Shown here piece by piece: positions 43,332 to 51,281 of a DNA stretch of 64,000 bases. This DNA comes from JAOUGY01 sp963785075 (GTDB lineage Bacteria; Actinomycetota; Acidimicrobiia; Spongiisociales; ZC4RG35), in the NCBI GenBank assembly GCA_963785075.1, contig CAWATW010000007.1, forward strand, positions 186,001-250,000. The letters are read 5' to 3'. Position numbers and translations under genes: made by a program. Each line of letters starts with the position of its first letter. Position 1 is the stretch's first letter. The notes below the pieces were generated by a model. It was not told where the DNA came from. It ran no database searches and worked only from the letters and a program-made list of their open reading frames with translations.

Positions 43332-44468
43332 TCACGACGATGCCCTCAAATGGTCTCGGATGTCGGTCGGGTCGTACTCGGCGAGTTGCTCGACGAGCTT
43401 CTTCTCGTCTCGCGTGAGCTTCTTGGGGACGATCACCTCGATACGAACGAGAAGGTCCCCTGGCCTGCCGCGGGCCGGTTTCACACCCTTGCCCTTGACC
43501 TTGAACGTCTTGCCGCTCGGGGTACCGGCCGGCACCTTGACCGTCACGGAACCCTCCAGCGTCGGGACCTCGACCCTGGTGCCGAGCGTCGCCTCCGAGT
43601 AGGTGACCGGCACGGTGACGATCAGGTTGTCGTCCTTCCGGGCGAACACCTCGTGGGGTGCGACGTGGATCCTCACGAGCAAGTCGCCGGCAGGACCACC
43701 GCCGGTGCCGGGCGAGCCCTTTCCCCTCAGCCGAATCGTCGAACCGTCCTTGACGCCGGGTGGAACCTTCACCTTGATGGTGCGCGTACGCAGCGTTCTT
43801 CCCGACCCATTGCACGTCGAGCACGGCGACTCGATGACCCGACCCGAGCCGCGGCATTGTGGACAGGGTGACGCAAAGCTGAATACTCCCTGGTTCTGCG
43901 CAACGGTTCCCGCGCCGTGGCAGGTCGGACATGTGTGCGCCGACGTGCCGGGTTCGGCCCCCGAGCCGCCGCACCTGGAGCAGAAAGCCTCCCCTCGCAC
44001 TGACACCGACGTGGTCACGCCGCTGACCGCGTCCGTGAACGCAAGGTGGAGCTCCGCCGTGGTGTCGGCTCCGCGCTGCGCCGACCGGGCACGCCCGCGG
44101 CCCCCGGCCGCGCCGCCGAAGAGGTCGCCGAGCCCGCCGAATCCTGACAGCAGATCGTCGAGGTCCTCGACGCGGATACGTTGACCCCCGAAGCCACCAC
44201 CTCCGGGCGCGCCGAATCCGCCAAGACCGCCGGAGGAGACCAGGCGGCGAACCTCGTCATACTCCTTTCGCTTCTCGGCATTGCCGAGGACCGCGTACGC
44301 CTCCGACACCTGCTTGAACCGTTCCTCGGCGGTGGCGTCACCCGGCTGGGCATCGGGATGGTTTTCCTGGGCGAGTTTGCGGTAGGCGCGTTTGATGTCC
44401 TCGGCGGTCGCTTCCTGCGGCACGCCGAGGGTCTTGTAGAAGTCCTTCTCGACCCAGTCCCGATTCAT
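43332..44468 (-). CDS. dnaJ: Chaperone protein DnaJ
   Basis: Hsp40 co-chaperone of 378 residues that delivers substrates to DnaK and stimulates its ATPase. The J domain holds the HPD motif (ENHPDAQP). A Gly/Phe-rich linker follows. The zinc domain has four CxxCxGxG repeats (CSRCGGSG, CPTCHGAG, CPQCRGSG, CSTCNGSG), then the C-terminal beta domains. The start overlaps the grpE stop by one base (TGATG). The 49-base gap to hspR suggests one transcript. Confidence 0.96.
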   Translation of the reverse strand: MNRDWVEKDFYKTLGVPQEATAEDIKRAYRKLAQENHPDAQPGDATAEERFKQVSEAYAVLGNAEKRKEYDEVRRLVSSGGLGGFGAPGGGGFGGQRIRVEDLDDLLSGFGGLGDLFGGAAGGRGRARSAQRGADTTAELHLAFTDAVSGVTTSVSVRGEAFCSRCGGSGAEPGTSAHTCPTCHGAGTVAQNQGVFSFASPCPQCRGSGRVIESPCSTCNGSGRTLRTRTIKVKVPPGVKDGSTIRLRGKGSPGTGGGPAGDLLVRIHVAPHEVFARKDDNLIVTVPVTYSEATLGTRVEVPTLEGSVTVKVPAGTPSGKTFKVKGKGVKPARGRPGDLLVRIEVIVPKKLTRDEKKLVEQLAEYDPTDIRDHLRASS

Positions 44469-45064
44469 CAGTCGGATGCCTCCAAGGCCACGAGGGCTGC
44501 CCGCAGCAATCTGCCGCGAAGTCGGTATCCCCGCCTCAGCTCCTGGCTCACTGTGAGCGACGACCCATCGCCCGAGGACATGACCGCCTCATGAACCTCC
44601 GGGTCGAAGGGCTCGCCCCAGGTCGGAACAGCCTCCAGGCCCTCCTTGGCGAGCACGTCCATGAGCTGGTTGTGCGTGCTTCGCATCCCACCGAGCAGTT
44701 TCTCTTCGGCCTCAGACCCCGGCTGGATCTGGAGGGCTGCGTCGAAGCTGTCCAGGACCGGAAGCATCGCCGACAACACGCGCTCGGTTGCCCGCTCGAC
44801 GGTCATCTGTTGTTCACGGGTGGACCGTTTCCGGAAGTTGTCGAAATCCGCAGCCACCCGCTTCAAATCGTCGAGATACGACGTCGCCTCGGAGCGCGCA
44901 TCGCGCAACTCCGAGAGTAGGAGCTCGATGGCCTGGTCCTGATCTTCCGGAAGCATGAGACCCAGCGATGCAGGGTCGGGCGGGCCCTCGGGCTCGCCCT
45001 CCTCGATGATCTCGGCTTCGACGGGAATGTCCGCCAGCTGTTCCTCATTCACGGATTCACTCAT
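44468..45064 (-). CDS. grpE: Nucleotide exchange factor GrpE
   Basis: DnaK exchange factor of 198 residues. An acidic disordered N-terminus is followed by a long helix (LLLSELRDARSEATSYLDDL, then DFDNFRKRSTREQQ) and a short beta domain (PFDPEVHEAVMSSGDG, SQELRRGYRLRGRLLRAA). The RRGY and LLRAALV segments are family hallmarks. It lies 41 bases after dnaK in the same operon. The ribosome-binding site is weak. Confidence 0.95.
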   Translation of the reverse strand: MSESVNEEQLADIPVEAEIIEEGEPEGPPDPASLGLMLPEDQDQAIELLLSELRDARSEATSYLDDLKRVAADFDNFRKRSTREQQMTVERATERVLSAMLPVLDSFDAALQIQPGSEAEEKLLGGMRSTHNQLMDVLAKEGLEAVPTWGEPFDPEVHEAVMSSGDGSSLTVSQELRRGYRLRGRLLRAALVALEASD

Positions 45065-45105
45065 TCAGGTGCTCACTCTCGACGTGGGTTCGATGAACAG
45101 GCCCA

Positions 45106-46941
45106 TCAAGCCTGCTCATCGTCCTCGTCGACGATCTCGGCTTCGACGATCTCTTCGTCTTCGGACTCGGCGGCGCCACCCGACGCGGCCTGGTTCTGCT
45201 GCGCCGCCTCCTGGTATGCACGGGTGAACGCGCCCTGGCTGACCTCGATGAGCGCCTCCATCTTGGAGCGAACGTCGGCGGTCTCGGCCGCCTCATTGCC
45301 GAGGACGGTTCGCAAATCTGCCAGCTTCTCCTCGATCAGGCTCTTCTCATCGGCTGTGATCGTCTCTTCGTTTTCCTTGATGACCTTCTCGGTCTGGTGC
45401 ACGAGTTGGTCGGCCTGGTTGCGGGTCTCGACCCGTTCCCGATTGGCCCGGTCCTCCTCGGCGTAGGACTCGGCGTCCTTGACCATCCTGTCGATGTCGT
45501 CACGAGCGAGCGCCGTTCCGCCGGTGATGGTCATCGCCTGTTCCTTGGCCGTGGCCAGGTCCTTGGCGTGAACGTTCACGATGCCATTGGCGTCGATGTC
45601 GAATGTGACCTCGACCTGTGGGATGCCCATCGGAGCCGGGGGAAGTCCGGTGAGTCGGAACTTGCCGAGGCTCTTGTTGTCGCGGGCCATGGCGCGCTCA
45701 CCCTGAAGCACGTGGATTTCGACCTCGGGCTGGTTGTCCTCGGCCGTCGTGAAGGTCTCGGTCTTGCGCGTCGGGATCGTCGTGTTTCGCTCGATCATCT
45801 TGGTCAATACGCCACCCTTGGTCTCGATCCCAAGCGTCAGCGGCGTCACGTCGAGCAGCAGGATGTCTTTGACGTCGCCCTTCAGCACGCCTGCCTGAAT
45901 GGCGGCCCCGGCGGCCACCACCTCATCGGGGTTGACGCCCTTGTGCGGCTCGCGCCCGCCAAGCGTGTGGACCAGTTCCTGAACGGCCGGCATCCTGGTG
46001 GAGCCGCCGACCATGACCAAATGGTCGATGTCGGAGACGGATATGCCCGCATCCTTGATCGCCTGCTGGAAAGGAGCCTTGGTGCGTTCGAGGAGGCTCT
46101 CGGTCAGCTTCTGGAACTCGGAGCGAGTCAGCTTCTTCTGCAGGTGAAGCGGACCTTCGGCTGTGGCTGTGATGAAGGGCAGGTTGATCTCTGTCTCCGA
46201 CACGGTCGACAGCTCGATCTTCGCCTTCTCGGCGGCTTCCTTCAGACGTTGGATCGCCATCTTGTCCTTCGAGAGGTCCACGCCGTGTTCGGCCTTGAAG
46301 GTGTCGACGAGCCAGTCCATCACGGCGTCGTCCCAGTCGTCGCCTCCGAGGTGCGTGTCACCCGAGGTGGCCTTGACCTCGAAGACACCCTCGCCGATGT
46401 CGAGAACGGACACGTCGAAGGTCCCACCCCCGAGGTCGAAGACGAGGATGGTGTGATCTGAGCCTTCCTTGTCGAGGCCGTATGCCAGTGAGGCGGCGGT
46501 CGGCTCGTTGATGATGCGAAGGACGTTGAGGCCGGCGATCTGGCCGGCTTCCTTGGTCGCCTGTCGCTGGGCATCGTTGAAGTAGGCGGGGACGGTGATC
46601 ACCGCATCGGTGACGGTGTCTCCCAGGAACGACTCGGCGTCCCTCTTCAGCTTCATCAGGACGCGGGCGGAGATCTCCTGCGCGGTGTACTTCTTGCCGT
46701 CGGCCTCGATGCTCCAGTCGGTGCCCATGTGGCGCTTCACCGAGCGGATGGTGCGATCGGGGTTGGTGATCGCCTGGCGTTTCGCGACGTCACCCACCAG
46801 CACCTCGCCGTCCTTGAAGGCGACGACGGAGGGTGTGGTGCGGGTGCCTTCGGCGTTGGCGATGATGGTGGGCTCACCCCCGTCGAGGGTGGCGATGACC
46901 GAGTTGGTGGTACCGAGGTCGATTCCTACGGCTCGTGGCAT
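45106..46941 (-). CDS. dnaK: Molecular chaperone DnaK (Hsp70)
   Basis: Hsp70 of 611 residues. The N-terminal ATPase domain starts MPRAVGIDLGTTNSVIATLD, with phosphate loops VFDLGGGTFDVS and MVGGSTRMPAVQ. The substrate-binding domain begins near LLLDVTPLTLGIETKGG, and the acidic tail ends in EEIVEAEIVDEDDEQA. The ATG at 46941 is preferred over longer in-frame starts because the extra residues lie across the promoter. It heads dnaK-grpE-dnaJ-hspR. Confidence 0.97.
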   Translation of the reverse strand: MPRAVGIDLGTTNSVIATLDGGEPTIIANAEGTRTTPSVVAFKDGEVLVGDVAKRQAITNPDRTIRSVKRHMGTDWSIEADGKKYTAQEISARVLMKLKRDAESFLGDTVTDAVITVPAYFNDAQRQATKEAGQIAGLNVLRIINEPTAASLAYGLDKEGSDHTILVFDLGGGTFDVSVLDIGEGVFEVKATSGDTHLGGDDWDDAVMDWLVDTFKAEHGVDLSKDKMAIQRLKEAAEKAKIELSTVSETEINLPFITATAEGPLHLQKKLTRSEFQKLTESLLERTKAPFQQAIKDAGISVSDIDHLVMVGGSTRMPAVQELVHTLGGREPHKGVNPDEVVAAGAAIQAGVLKGDVKDILLLDVTPLTLGIETKGGVLTKMIERNTTIPTRKTETFTTAEDNQPEVEIHVLQGERAMARDNKSLGKFRLTGLPPAPMGIPQVEVTFDIDANGIVNVHAKDLATAKEQAMTITGGTALARDDIDRMVKDAESYAEEDRANRERVETRNQADQLVHQTEKVIKENEETITADEKSLIEEKLADLRTVLGNEAAETADVRSKMEALIEVSQGAFTRAYQEAAQQNQAASGGAAESEDEEIVEAEIVDEDDEQA

Positions 46942-47023
46942 GGGTTCGCTCCTTGTGAAAGGTGTCGTGGTCCGGTGATCGTGTCCGGACGGAATTCCAG
47001 TGTACTGATTTGATCGTGTTCGC

Positions 47024-47053
47024 ATAGTAGAACTTGAGTCGACCATTGTCATA
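47024..47053 (-). promoter_or_regulatory. dnaK promoter with HspR-binding HAIR element
   Basis: On the minus strand, ATGACA (47052-47047) and TACTAT (47029-47024) are separated by 17 bases, a good sigma-A promoter. A HAIR element overlaps it: right half ACTCAAG (7 of 7, 47039-47033), 7-base spacer, left half TATGACA (3 of 7, TGA core kept). The transcript would have a leader of about 75 bases. Confidence 0.7.
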
Positions 47054-47183
47054 TTCCGGGTTTGTTGTGGCCCGTTTCCCGCGCGCCACCGTGCGCATGG
47101 AGGCGCTACCGTGTCGGTTGGTGGCGGCACGCCGCCGAGGGAGGTGCGCCCAGAGAGCGCATCCGGAGTGTTGGGAGAGAGAT

Positions 47184-47990
47184 GTGAAGCGATGGGTACG
47201 ACTTGCGTTGGTGGTCGGACTGCTGATGGCCCTGACCGCGCCCGCTGGTGCGATCACCAGGGGCGGTGAGTTGGATGGTGAGGACCACCCTTACGTCGGC
47301 TTGATGGTGGCGGACATAGACGGCGTTCCCCAATGGCGTTGCAGTGGAACACTGATCTCGCCGACTGTCTACGTGACGGCCGGGCATTGCACATTCGGCG
47401 CGGACTCGGTGACGGTGTGGTTCGCATCGGACGTCGCGTCCGAGCGTCCGCAGAACGGCTACCCGTTCGGCGCGATCGGGTTCTCGGTGGACGGCACGCC
47501 GGCCACGCACCCGTACTACAACGACAACGCCTTCTACCTGTACGACCTCGGGGTGGTCGTCCTCGATGAGCCTGTCGTCCTCGATGAGTATGCAACCTTG
47601 CCGACGGCGGGAGTCGTGGACACTCTCAAGCCTGGTCGGAAGAGCGCCACGGTGACAGCGGTCGGCTACGGCCTCCAGGCCGTGAAGCCGACGTTGCAGA
47701 GCGACCTCGTGCGCTATCAGGCCGGATTGTTCGTGGTGAACACCCAGGGCGTGGCCGGAATCGGAAACATCGACCTCGGTGATCTGCCCCCGACCAACAG
47801 CATGATCGTGAGTGGCGACGCCAAGCACGGTGGCACGTGCTTCGGCGACTCCGGCGGCCCGATGCTGCTGGACGATTCGAATGTGCTGGTGGCGGTGAAC
47901 TCGTTCGCCCTCAACAGCAACTGCGCGGGGGTCGGAGGCGCGTTCCGCATCGATCGCGAATTGGAACTGAGCTGGATCTCCGGCTTCTAG
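47184..47990 (+). CDS. Secreted trypsin-like serine protease (S1 family)
   Basis: Exported protease of 268 residues. A signal peptide (MKRWVRLALVVGLLMALTAPAGA) precedes the mature domain. Catalytic triad: His in YVTAGHC, Asp in YDLGVVVLD, Ser in CFGDSGGPM. Four cysteines fit disulphides around the His and Ser loops. A GTG start follows GGGAGAG. The gene is divergent from dnaK and shares its control region, but has no obvious HAIR-oriented promoter of its own. Confidence 0.9.
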   Translation: MKRWVRLALVVGLLMALTAPAGAITRGGELDGEDHPYVGLMVADIDGVPQWRCSGTLISPTVYVTAGHCTFGADSVTVWFASDVASERPQNGYPFGAIGFSVDGTPATHPYYNDNAFYLYDLGVVVLDEPVVLDEYATLPTAGVVDTLKPGRKSATVTAVGYGLQAVKPTLQSDLVRYQAGLFVVNTQGVAGIGNIDLGDLPPTNSMIVSGDAKHGGTCFGDSGGPMLLDDSNVLVAVNSFALNSNCAGVGGAFRIDRELELSWISGF

Positions 47991-48009
47991 CCCGAGGCGA
48001 GCGACCGTA

Positions 48010-48037
48010 GCGCTGGGGCCTTTTGGGGCCCCAGCGC
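48010..48037. terminator. Terminator hairpin between protease and znuB
   Basis: A perfect 11-bp stem (GCGCTGGGGCC / GGCCCCAGCGC) with loop TTTTGG lies between the converging protease and zinc-permease genes, suited to terminate both transcripts. Confidence 0.8.
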
Positions 48038-48042
48038 CGCGT

Positions 48043-48855
48043 TCAACGAGCGATCGACCGCACGGTCATGGTCACGAAGAAGATGCCGACTGCGATCACG
48101 GCGATCGTTGCGCTGGCCGCAGTGTCGAAGCTGTAGGAGGCGAGCAGTCCGAGAATCACCGAAAGTGTGCCGATCGCAGCCGCCGTGGCCATCATTGCCG
48201 GGACCCTTCGAGCAACGAGTGCGGCCGTCGCCGGCGGCGCAACGAGCAATGCAAAGACCAGCAAGGTGCCCACGGTGCGGAACGACGCCACCACCGCCAT
48301 GGTGACCAGGGCGAGCATGGCCATGTGCGCGACGCGGGGGTGCAACCCGAGCATCTCCGCTTTCTGTTGATTGAACGACAACGCCAGAAACGCCCGGTAG
48401 CCCAGGGCGGTGGCGATGAACGAGATCACTGCGGCGCCGCTCAGAATGACGATGTCGGACGTTGTGGCGCCGAGCGCGTCTCCGAACAAGATGCCAGTCA
48501 GGCTGCCGGTGTAGCTGTCGGACCGGGAGATGATCACCACCCCTAGCGCCAGCATTCCCACGAACAGCAGGCCGATCCCGGTGTCTTCTCCCAGGCGTGA
48601 GTATCGGTGAACGAGGTTGATGCCGATCACCATCACAACGGCGGATGCGGCCGCTCCGAGTGTCTGACCGAAGCCCGCGACAACCCCAAGGGCGATCCCG
48701 GGCAGCACCCCATGGGCCAGTGCATCCCCCATGAAGCTCAGGCCTCTCAGCACCACCCACGTGCCCACCAGGGCGGCGATTGCAGCCGCCAACGTCCCGG
48801 CCAGCAGAGCCCGTTGCATGAATCCGAGGTTGAAGGGCTCGGTGAGCCAAGTCAT
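48043..48855 (-). CDS. znuB: Zinc/manganese ABC transporter permease (ABC-3 family)
   Basis: Integral membrane permease of 270 residues with about eight helices. Family-typical sequence: MQRALLAGTLAAAIAALVGT at the start, LRGLSFMGDALAHGVLPG (the SFxGDALAH block is diagnostic of ABC-3 metal permeases), FGDALGATTSDI and VAPPATAALVARR. It lies 47 bases downstream of znuA in the same direction. Zinc is favoured over manganese by the Zur-type regulator and boxes next to znuA. Confidence 0.92.
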   Translation of the reverse strand: MTWLTEPFNLGFMQRALLAGTLAAAIAALVGTWVVLRGLSFMGDALAHGVLPGIALGVVAGFGQTLGAAASAVVMVIGINLVHRYSRLGEDTGIGLLFVGMLALGVVIISRSDSYTGSLTGILFGDALGATTSDIVILSGAAVISFIATALGYRAFLALSFNQQKAEMLGLHPRVAHMAMLALVTMAVVASFRTVGTLLVFALLVAPPATAALVARRVPAMMATAAAIGTLSVILGLLASYSFDTAASATIAVIAVGIFFVTMTVRSIAR

Positions 48856-48902
48856 GGCGTCGACGTTAGGGCGCGGAGACGCGAGTCGGGAGTGCCCATC
48901 GG

Positions 48903-49829
48903 TCAGCCGAGGGCGTCGGCGATCGTGGTGGCATTGAAGCGAAGCATCTCGAGGTAGTTGGAGGCGGGGCCATCGGGGTCGCTGAGAGACCCGGAGTAGA
49001 GCTCGTGGACGCTCACGGAGTCCCCGACCTCGGCCGCCACGGCTTCGGCCAGTGACGACGAGGTGGTGTTGTCGGTGAAGATGGCCGCCACCTCGCGCTC
49101 TTTCACGACCGCAACGAGATCGGCGAGGTCGGAGGCGCTCGGTTCGGCCAGCGTGCTTCCGCCCGCGACCACCACGGCGACGACCTCGAGGTCGTAGCGG
49201 TCGGCCAGGTATCCGAATGCGTCGTGGTTGGTGACGATCACCCGGCGGTCTGCCGGGATGACCGTGAAGATGCCGAGGAGTTCCACATCGACCTCGTCGA
49301 GCGATGTGGTGTAGGCGTCGGCCGGGTCTGACCAGTCGATCGATGGGTCCAACTCGACCAGAGCCTCGGCGAGGGCCTGCACTGCGATGGTCATCCTCGA
49401 AGGATCCTCCCAGAAGTGGGGGTCGAGATCGCCGTGGTCAGGGTCGTCGGCGTGGTCGTCGGCCCCGAACGGCAGCGGGTCGGCCACCGGCGCCATCTCG
49501 AAGACCGGAACGCCGTCGGCCGCCGCCGACTCCAGGACGTCGGTGAGCCCCTCCTCGAGTCCCAAACCGTTGGCGACGACCAGGTCTGCGTTTCGGATCG
49601 CTTCGACCTGGCGCGCGGAGGGGGCGAAGTCGTGAGGGTCGACGCCTGGCGCCATGATCGTCTCGACCCGTGCATTGTCCCCAACGACATTCGTGACAAC
49701 GTCACCGAGGATCGAAGTGGTCACCACGATCTCGATCGGCGAGTCGTTGGACGCCGCCGGCGCGGCGCAACCAGCGAGCGCCGCGGAGACGGCAGTTGCC
49801 ACGATCATGTTGGGAATCGTTCGTTTCAA
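48903..49829 (-). CDS. znuA: Zinc-binding lipoprotein of ABC transporter (ZnuA-like)
   Basis: Metal-binding lipoprotein (cluster A-I) of 308 residues. Signal with lipobox ALAGC. Ligand histidines are visible in GVDPHDFAPS, in the acidic His-rich loop DDHADDPDHGDLDPHFWEDP and in VTNHDAFGYLA; the final acidic ligand is in FTDNTTSSSL. The His-rich loop is typical of zinc rather than manganese binders. The start is TTG at 49829 with GGAG upstream. Promoter and Zur boxes lie 30-80 bases upstream. Confidence 0.92.
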   Translation of the reverse strand: MKRTIPNMIVATAVSAALAGCAAPAASNDSPIEIVVTTSILGDVVTNVVGDNARVETIMAPGVDPHDFAPSARQVEAIRNADLVVANGLGLEEGLTDVLESAAADGVPVFEMAPVADPLPFGADDHADDPDHGDLDPHFWEDPSRMTIAVQALAEALVELDPSIDWSDPADAYTTSLDEVDVELLGIFTVIPADRRVIVTNHDAFGYLADRYDLEVVAVVVAGGSTLAEPSASDLADLVAVVKEREVAAIFTDNTTSSSLAEAVAAEVGDSVSVHELYSGSLSDPDGPASNYLEMLRFNATTIADALG

Positions 49830-49865
49830 GAGCGGTCTCCGCGGGAGGGTGTCAGGTTGATATAA

Positions 49866-49908
49866 TGAGAATCATCCTCACCATAATGAGAAACGTTATC
49901 ATTTTCAA
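49866..49908. promoter_or_regulatory. Two Zur-like operator boxes and znuA promoter
   Basis: Two 7-1-7 imperfect palindromes, TGAGAATCATCCTCA (49866-49880) and TGAGAAACGTTATCA (49887-49901), lie 21 bases apart between znuA and zur. Both are part of a direct repeat ATAATGAGAA. On the minus strand TTGAAA (49908-49903) and TATGGT (49885-49880), 17 bases apart, form a good znuA promoter whose spacer contains the second box. For zur, TTGATA (49857) and CATAAT (49882) with a 19-base gap are possible. Confidence 0.75.
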
Positions 49909-49922
49909 CCCGGGCTCGATCG

Positions 49923-50375
49923 ATGAGTGATTCGCTCGCCATGCCAGACGTCCACGATGCCGTACGTCGTCGACTCGCGGAGCTCGACATCCGGTACACC
50001 CATGGGCGGAAGGCGGCGGTGATGGCCATGCAGCGATCCTCAGGCCCCCTGTCGGCTGCCGAACTCCACGGTCAGGTCGAGGGAGTGCCGCTGTCGTCGT
50101 TGTACCGGACCCTCACCATCCTCGACGACTCGGGCGTCGTACAGAAGCACCATGATGCCGACGGGGTGGCGCGCTTCGAGCTCGCCGAGTGGCTCGCCGG
50201 GCATCACCACCACCTCGTCTGTCGAACTTGTGGAGCGGTGGAGGATGTCGAGCTCGGCTCTGATGCCGAGATCTTGCTCGATGACCTCGCAGAGGCGCTT
50301 GCCGTTCATGCGGGGTTCCGGCCCGAGGGTCATCTTCTCGAGGTCGTCGGAGTGTGCGAGGAGTGCCAGATATGA
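49923..50375 (+). CDS. zur: Fur-family zinc uptake regulator (Zur-like)
   Basis: Metal-responsive repressor of 150 residues. Winged helix: GRKAAVMAMQRSSGPLSAAE and the recognition helix SSLYRTLTILDDSGVV. Metal sites: HHHHLVCRTCG and VCEECQI, two CxxC pairs for the structural zinc, and an H-rich hinge. Position beside znuA and co-translation with znuC make Zur the best assignment among Fur, Zur and Mur. Overlaps znuC by 4 bases. Confidence 0.88.
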   Translation: MSDSLAMPDVHDAVRRRLAELDIRYTHGRKAAVMAMQRSSGPLSAAELHGQVEGVPLSSLYRTLTILDDSGVVQKHHDADGVARFELAEWLAGHHHHLVCRTCGAVEDVELGSDAEILLDDLAEALAVHAGFRPEGHLLEVVGVCEECQI

Positions 50376-51190
50376 CTTCGCAGCCGGCAGCCTGTGGGCA
50401 CGGAGTCCGGGCCAGATACGGCGACGCCGTCGCCCTGTCGACGTCAGATTTCACGGTTCCATCCGGCGGGTTCACAGCCCTCATCGGTCCCAACGGGTCG
50501 GGCAAGTCGACGCTGCTGGGATTGATCGCGGGCCTGATCCAGCCGACTGAGGGCCGGGTCGAGATTCTCGGCACCACGGCCGATCGGGCGCGCGAGCGTG
50601 TTGCATTCGTACCGCAGAGCACGATCGTCAACGACGTGTTACCCGTCACCGTCAGAGAAGTCGTGGCGATGGGAAGGTACGCCTCGCTTGGCCCGATCGG
50701 CAGGTTCCGGGCCGAAGATCGTCGAATCGTGACGGCGGCGATGTCGAGACTTGGTCTCGATTCGCTCGCCGATCGGCATGTCAGAGAGTTGTCCGGGGGA
50801 CAACGACAGCGGGTGTTCGTTGCGCAAGGCATCGCCCAGGAGCGAGCGATGCTGCTGCTGGACGAACCGCACACGGGTCTCGACCTGACGTCTGAAGCTG
50901 CCATCACCTCCGTGATCGAGGAAGAACGCACGAGCGGCCGAACCGTCGTGGTGACGACGCATGACCTGGGTGAGGCCTCGAAGGCCGACCACGTGATCCT
51001 GCTCTCGGGCCGTGTGGTCGCCGAGGGCCCCCCCGGATCGGTGTTGACGGCCGACGCACTGTCGGAGGCCTACCGCGCGAAGATCGTCGACGTCGAAGGC
51101 CGGCTGGTGTTCGACGATCCCGCCCACGCGTCTGCCGTGGTTCCCCACGTTCACCTCGAACGAGGCTCAGGAACCCATATCCACGACTGA
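50372..51190 (+). CDS. znuC: Zinc ABC transporter ATP-binding protein
   Basis: ATPase of 272 residues: Walker A GPNGSGKS, Q-loop FVPQSTIV, signature LSGGQRQRVFVAQG, Walker B MLLLDEPHTGLD, switch His VVTTHDLGEA. The C-terminus is His-rich (HASAVVPHVHL, GTHIHD), fitting zinc transport. ATGA overlap with zur. With znuA and znuB on the opposite strand it completes the transporter, an arrangement that puts the repressor and ATPase on one transcript and the other two subunits on the other. Confidence 0.93.
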   Translation: MTSQPAACGHGVRARYGDAVALSTSDFTVPSGGFTALIGPNGSGKSTLLGLIAGLIQPTEGRVEILGTTADRARERVAFVPQSTIVNDVLPVTVREVVAMGRYASLGPIGRFRAEDRRIVTAAMSRLGLDSLADRHVRELSGGQRQRVFVAQGIAQERAMLLLDEPHTGLDLTSEAAITSVIEEERTSGRTVVVTTHDLGEASKADHVILLSGRVVAEGPPGSVLTADALSEAYRAKIVDVEGRLVFDDPAHASAVVPHVHLERGSGTHIHD

Positions 51191-51201
51191 CCTGCACACG
51201 A

Positions 51202-51222
51202 TCTGAGTCATATACGCTCAAC
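51202..51222 (+). promoter_or_regulatory. HAIR-like (HspR) operator upstream of lon
   Basis: TCTGAGT, spacer CATATAC of exactly 7 bases, then GCTCAAC: 10 of 14 positions agree with CTTGAGT-N7-ACTCAAG. It lies 59 bases before lon. CTGACC (51187-51192) and TATACG (51211-51216), 18 bases apart, may be the promoter, with the operator covering the -10 region. Confidence 0.6.
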
Positions 51223-51281
51223 AATGGAATAGTCTTCTGACTCAGGTCGTTGTATCGGCCTCGACGGTTCAGGAGACCTCC

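Noticed and set aside
47987..48850. Alternative minus-strand frame over znuB
   Set aside because: The other frame (48043-48855) encodes the ABC-3 permease with its SFMGDALAH motif; this one is Arg/Gly-rich and featureless.
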